The translations under genes were made by a program, and so were the position numbers. A DNA stretch of 64,000 nt from the NCBI GenBank assembly GCA_026419785.1, contig JAODTK010005916.1:132052-196051 (forward strand), read 5' to 3'. Origin of the DNA: Sclerodactyla briareus (lineage: Eukaryota > Echinodermata > Holothuroidea > Dendrochirotida > Sclerodactylidae). Below the pieces are notes generated by a model. It was not told where the DNA came from and ran no database searches. It was given only the letters and a program-made list of their open reading frames with translations. Below, one piece after another: positions 60,681 to 64,000 of the stretch (position 1 is the first letter of the stretch; the number at the start of each line of letters is the position of its first letter).

Positions 60681-61424
60681 ATAGTTCGAAAATTTCCCAA
60701 CTTAATTTTCAGATGTGGGGCCATCCCCCCCCCCCCCCCAATGGCGCCAACCATGTGCTACAAGTCCCTTTCCACAAAAACAGATTGATGAAATATATAC
60801 ACAACATTAGGAGAACAAATCAATCAGGACCTAGCCAGGGGGATTGACACTTATGACCCAGGGGTTGCAACCCCCCGCCCCCAGACCCCACGGTTGAAAA
60901 GCAAGACATTTGCACAAAATAGCACACATTTTACGTCGTTTTTTGCCTTTGAAGCTCAAATACGGCCAACATTTTCCAATCTAGAAGCCTTCTATCTAAG
61001 TGCATATTTTCCAGTGGGAGGGTGAGGGCAATTTTCTCCAGACCTCAGACTCCAAACCTCCCCCCCCCCCCCCGACAATCTCTGGCTACGCGCCTGAGTG
61101 TGACAGTTGTCTCACTATTCAATTCTTGTACAGTATCTAAATGCACAGCACCGCGTTTTGAGAGTGAATAGTGAATTGTGATTTAAGATTTTAATCATAA
61201 TTATTGAGCAATCAAACGTTCCTAGTTAGAGGCGACTATTTGGTTCCTGTATCTAATACTTCAATAACCTACAGGTAAGGTCCTGACACATCATGAGCCA
61301 CATAACAAACAAAACAAAACCATTGTGCAATTCACGCTATATGATATATATCAAGGGGTATATTCCGCACTCGTTACGGATGTGGGGCATTATAACCGTC
61401 TATGATGGATCGTTTGAAATGTGA
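60681..61424. other. C-run-rich repeat sequence, no gene
   Basis: GACCTAGCCAGGGGGATTGA, ACCCAGGGGTTGCAACCCCC and a C run of about 15 (61060-61074) followed by CTCTGGCTACGCGCCTGAG look like another poly-C-bearing dispersed element. The remainder is unassigned. Confidence 0.4.
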
Positions 61425-61600
61425 AAGGTTGTACAACAAGAAATAGCGTTCAGGGCGTCATTTATGGGAAGAAACTCACCAAGTTGAACTTGATTCCACC
61501 GGCATGTGGACTTTGCCTGATCAAAAGGAAAAGTTGCCCAAAATACCAGAATCTTACAAGTTTCCATCTTTTTGCCCAAAATTGGACCCGCCACTCATAC
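61425..61600 (+). repeat. Fragment of the D family
   Basis: ACCAAGTTGAACTTGATTCC, ACCGGCATGTGGACTTTGCC, TGATCAAAAGGAAAAGTTG and CCCAAAATACCAGAA match parts of D1/D2 (58720-58770 and 58590-58670), joined in a different order. Confidence 0.55.
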
Positions 61601-62545
61601 AACAATAAATAGGCGTTTATCAGTTACTTTATCAGTCGGGTGATCGTCAGAACTAAACGAAACAAATATTTCGTTACTTCTAAAGAATACTTGTGCCACG
61701 GGGCGCCGCCATTTTACGATATTACCAGATTCCATTTGCCTGTGTGTGGTAATGCCAATTAGGGGGTTCTTCAAACCTGCTTCACACTCGCGTAGAAAGG
61801 TCATATTCGTGAAGATGGCATCAGATCCACGAAAAGCCATGTCCTGTGGGAGATGTTCACCACGCCAGTTTTTGTGAAATATTCGAAGATTTGGAATCCT
61901 AACGATTGTAATTCATAATAGTAGAACCAGCACAGTAGTTTCTCATTAGAGCGATGGTGTCAGGAATAAACAATTGTGTACAAAGTGTGAAGTCGTGCTA
62001 AAAATATGAAGCCTCTGAAAGAAAATGTGAAAATGATAAGAATTGCTAAGTTGGTCTCTGTCCAATTTCGGAATATGTACCAGCGAATCATATTTGAGTG
62101 ACGTGTGTAGTTATCAAGTATTATACGTAACGTAGCCAACGTAACGTAGCATACGTGATACAGAATTAGAGTTCTACTAGCATATATGCGCTATACTATT
62201 TCACTTACTCATGTAAAAAAGTAAGGCCAATAAACGCCATATTCCAATTGAACGTAAATATCGAAATTACGTATATCGATATTGGGTACGTATTATATCA
62301 TAACCAGTGCATGTACGTATTTATTAGTTTAACATACGCAGGCCTACGTACGTACGGAATTATGACGTGCACCAACAAACGTCGCGTAATACTGATAGGT
62401 AAGTATTGAAGTCTAATTAACACACTGCCTACGCGCAGCAATGGTATAGCGTACGTACGTAAAAGGTATGTCGCACGTACGTAATATTTTCGTCTACGTT
62501 ACTCGCATACAAACGTGGAATATTGCAGTGTACACATTGTAATTA
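61601..62545. other. No gene seen; TACGTACG-rich patch
   Basis: No gene recognised. Between about 62120 and 62510 the palindromes TACGTA and ACGTACGT are unusually frequent (for example 62345, 62450, 62474). Confidence 0.4.
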
Positions 62546-62711
62546 GGGGATAAATACGAGGGTGCCGAGGTCGTTTGCTGCATTTAAGACCGATGATGAG
62601 TCATCGTGGAGGACTGAAAACCCCGAGCCGAAGGCGAGGTGTTTTGCCTCTACGAGACGTCCTTCAGAGGTCTTAAATGCAACAAAAGACCGAGGAACCC
62701 GGTTTATCCCC
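62546..62711. mobile_element. 166-bp MITE with ~45-bp terminal inverted repeats
   Basis: The left end GGGGATAAATACGAGGGTGC ... GCTGCATTTAAGACC matches the reverse complement of the right end, GGGGATAAACCGGGTTCCTC ... GTTGCATTTAAGACC. It is flanked by AATTA on the left and ATTAAT on the right, so a TTA or TTAA target is possible. The middle contains CCGAGCCGAAGGCGAGGTG. Too short to code; it would depend on a transposase elsewhere. Confidence 0.8.
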
Positions 62712-63399
62712 ATTAATAAATACAATCGAAAAAGTAAAAAACAAACTCGAAAAATGACTTTTAAAGTCAATTTCTGTGTTCAATAAACGTTCTCCTAGAT
62801 CGGGTCAGTGACATCAAATGGCGAATTACCTAATCAAGCGCGTTTCCATGCAACGCGGCGGGGCGGGCGAGGGGCGGGCGGGCGTCTCCTAAAATCGCCT
62901 CATCGTTATTTTCAATGGAGCCGTTTCCATGCCACGAGGGAGGGCGGGCGGTCGGGCGGGCGGGCGGGCGGGCGTTTTCTCGAAAATTCGGTTCATGTAG
63001 CGATTTTTCGCCCGCCCGGCGTGTCGCGTGGTATTTCGCAATCAAGTCTCGGGGATTTCCCTGCCAAATCTGTACAGGGTGAAGCCAGATAATGGAGAGT
63101 AAAGGACAATTTTAGTTCAAATAAGTTCCAAACAACATCCATTAGAACTGTGTCAGGCAATAGGGAATTTTTGGGAGATGGTAGACAGATTGGTGTCTAT
63201 ATTCAACGGCCAGACCCCTATTTGAAAACACATATTCACTGTTTTACCGAGGAGTGGTCAAGTATTTGCCTAATAAATCTCCAGACCATGTCAATGTGAG
63301 ATGTTTTAATGGTGGGGCAGTAATCGTGGACAGTCAAAACAAGGTTTCAGAAAAATGAACACTCGGTGTTTAGGTTTAAAACTATGTATGCGCCGGTGT

Positions 63400-63535
63400 T
63401 TGACAACGACAACAAAAACAACAACAATAAAAAACGACAACAAACGACAACGACAACAACAACAACAACAAACAACGACAACAAAAGAACAACAACAACA
63501 ACCGACAACGACAACAACAAAACATTAACAATAAA
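63400..63535 (+). repeat. (CAA)n microsatellite
   Basis: ACAACAACAA array with CGACAA interruptions. The Val/Leu-rich minus-strand frame across it is an artefact. Confidence 0.85.
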
Positions 63536-63605
63536 ACAATAATAATATAACAATATTAATAATAGTAGGCTACACGGTTCTTATATAGCGCATATTCACA
63601 CTAAA
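63536..63605 (-). mobile_element. LINE/SINE 3' tail remnant, minus strand
   Basis: Reverse complemented it reads GTGTGAATATGCGCTATATA, AGAACCGTGTAGCC and then an ATTATTAATATT array, the usual GCGCTATATAA tail plus ATT repeats seen elsewhere in the window. It lies inside the GC-rich inverted cluster. Confidence 0.55.
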
Positions 63606-63947
63606 AAGTGAGAGAGGTTGAGTGACTCGAGAAAACGAACGCCAGCCCGCCGCCCGCGTGCATGGAAAACGAGTCTTCCAAAACGCCCGCCGCCGTCAGC
63701 CGCCCGCCCGCCCCGCCGCGTGCATGGAAAAACGCGGCTTCAGCGTAACCTAAAAACGAATCAGAGACTAGAGTGTTCGGCATAGTTACCCAACATACAA
63801 AACGTAATTTCAATGCATGCAGTTTTTCACACTGTTTATGCTTGTGCGCTAAACTTAGATGAACTAGGTACTGGACTCGGAAGAAACTCGAACCCGACGT
63901 GCAAGCTTTATCACAATTCGAAGTGACACGATCAAGGTGACACCAAA

Positions 63948-63990
63948 ATGGTGTTAGACAATCTCTCGTTGGATATCCAAGACATCACAG
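63948..63990 (+). CDS. Possible first coding exon at the right edge
   Basis: CACCAAAATGG is a good start context. The frame reads MVLDNLSLDIQDIT, then CACAG/GTAACC, a plausible donor leaving one base of a split codon. Read through without splicing, the frame stays open to the window end. I do not recognise the protein, and 14 codons are too few to assign. It sits about 200 bp downstream of the GC-rich cluster. Confidence 0.25.
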
Positions 63991-64000
63991 GTAACCTCGC

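Larger units (their letters stand above)
62838..63740. repeat. GC-rich inverted cluster of (GGGCG)n-bearing motifs
   Basis: The motif CGTTTCCATGCAACGCGG followed by GGGCGGGCGGGCG and CGTTTTC occurs twice head to tail at 62838-62990 and twice in reverse at about 63640-63740 (CGCCGCGTGCATGGAAAAAC). The arms enclose about 650 bp of ordinary and simple-repeat DNA, so the whole can fold back. It is the most GC-rich and CpG-rich part of the window. It may be a foldback element or a CpG-island-like feature built from repeats. Confidence 0.65.

Overview
The window is animal genomic DNA, most likely from a marine invertebrate and perhaps a deuterostome. The evidence is split genes with GT..AG introns, several CR1/L2-like LINE fragments with ATT-rich tails, a tRNA-derived SINE, many foldback elements, long C or G homopolymers and no bacterial gene organisation. 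No species can be named from the sequence alone.

The only genes I recognise with confidence are two paralogous receptor genes on the minus strand. Each encodes a secretin-family (7tm_2) Methuselah-like G-protein-coupled receptor with a cysteine-rich ectodomain. Both have three exons: a signal-peptide exon, one long exon carrying a somatomedin-B-like motif, the ectodomain and TM1-TM5, and a last exon carrying TM6-TM7 and the tail. Copy A has exons at 11988-12079, 5374-7717 and 4240-4471. Copy B has exons at 51567-51653, 45209-47536 and 43532-43845. They sit in a segmental duplication (block A about 3710-12985, block B about 43075-56865, same orientation) that also covers introns and flanks. 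Splice sites and intron phases agree in both copies. The reading frames are repeatedly broken by one-base indels, so either both are decayed or the sequence is unpolished long-read data.

Layout. 1-3700: a decayed LINE and simple repeats. 3.7-13 kb: receptor block A. 13-20.2 kb: a 190-bp tandem array split by a LINE, a second LINE on the minus strand, and dispersed repeats. 20.3-29.3 kb: a possible 9-kb transposon-like unit with short inverted ends and ACTAGT-rich arrays near each end. 29.3-43 kb: repeat-rich DNA without recognised genes. 43-56.9 kb: receptor block B, interrupted by a 4.4-kb terminal-inverted-repeat element that block A lacks. 57.1-60.7 kb: a tandem pair of 1.78-kb units, with fragments of the same family at 31.5 and 61.4 kb. 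60.7-64 kb: small foldback elements, a GC-rich inverted cluster and a possible first exon at the right edge.

The duplicated blocks serve as an internal control: sequence present in one block and absent from the other dates and delimits the insertions (SINE, foldback elements, GATA array, 4.4-kb element).
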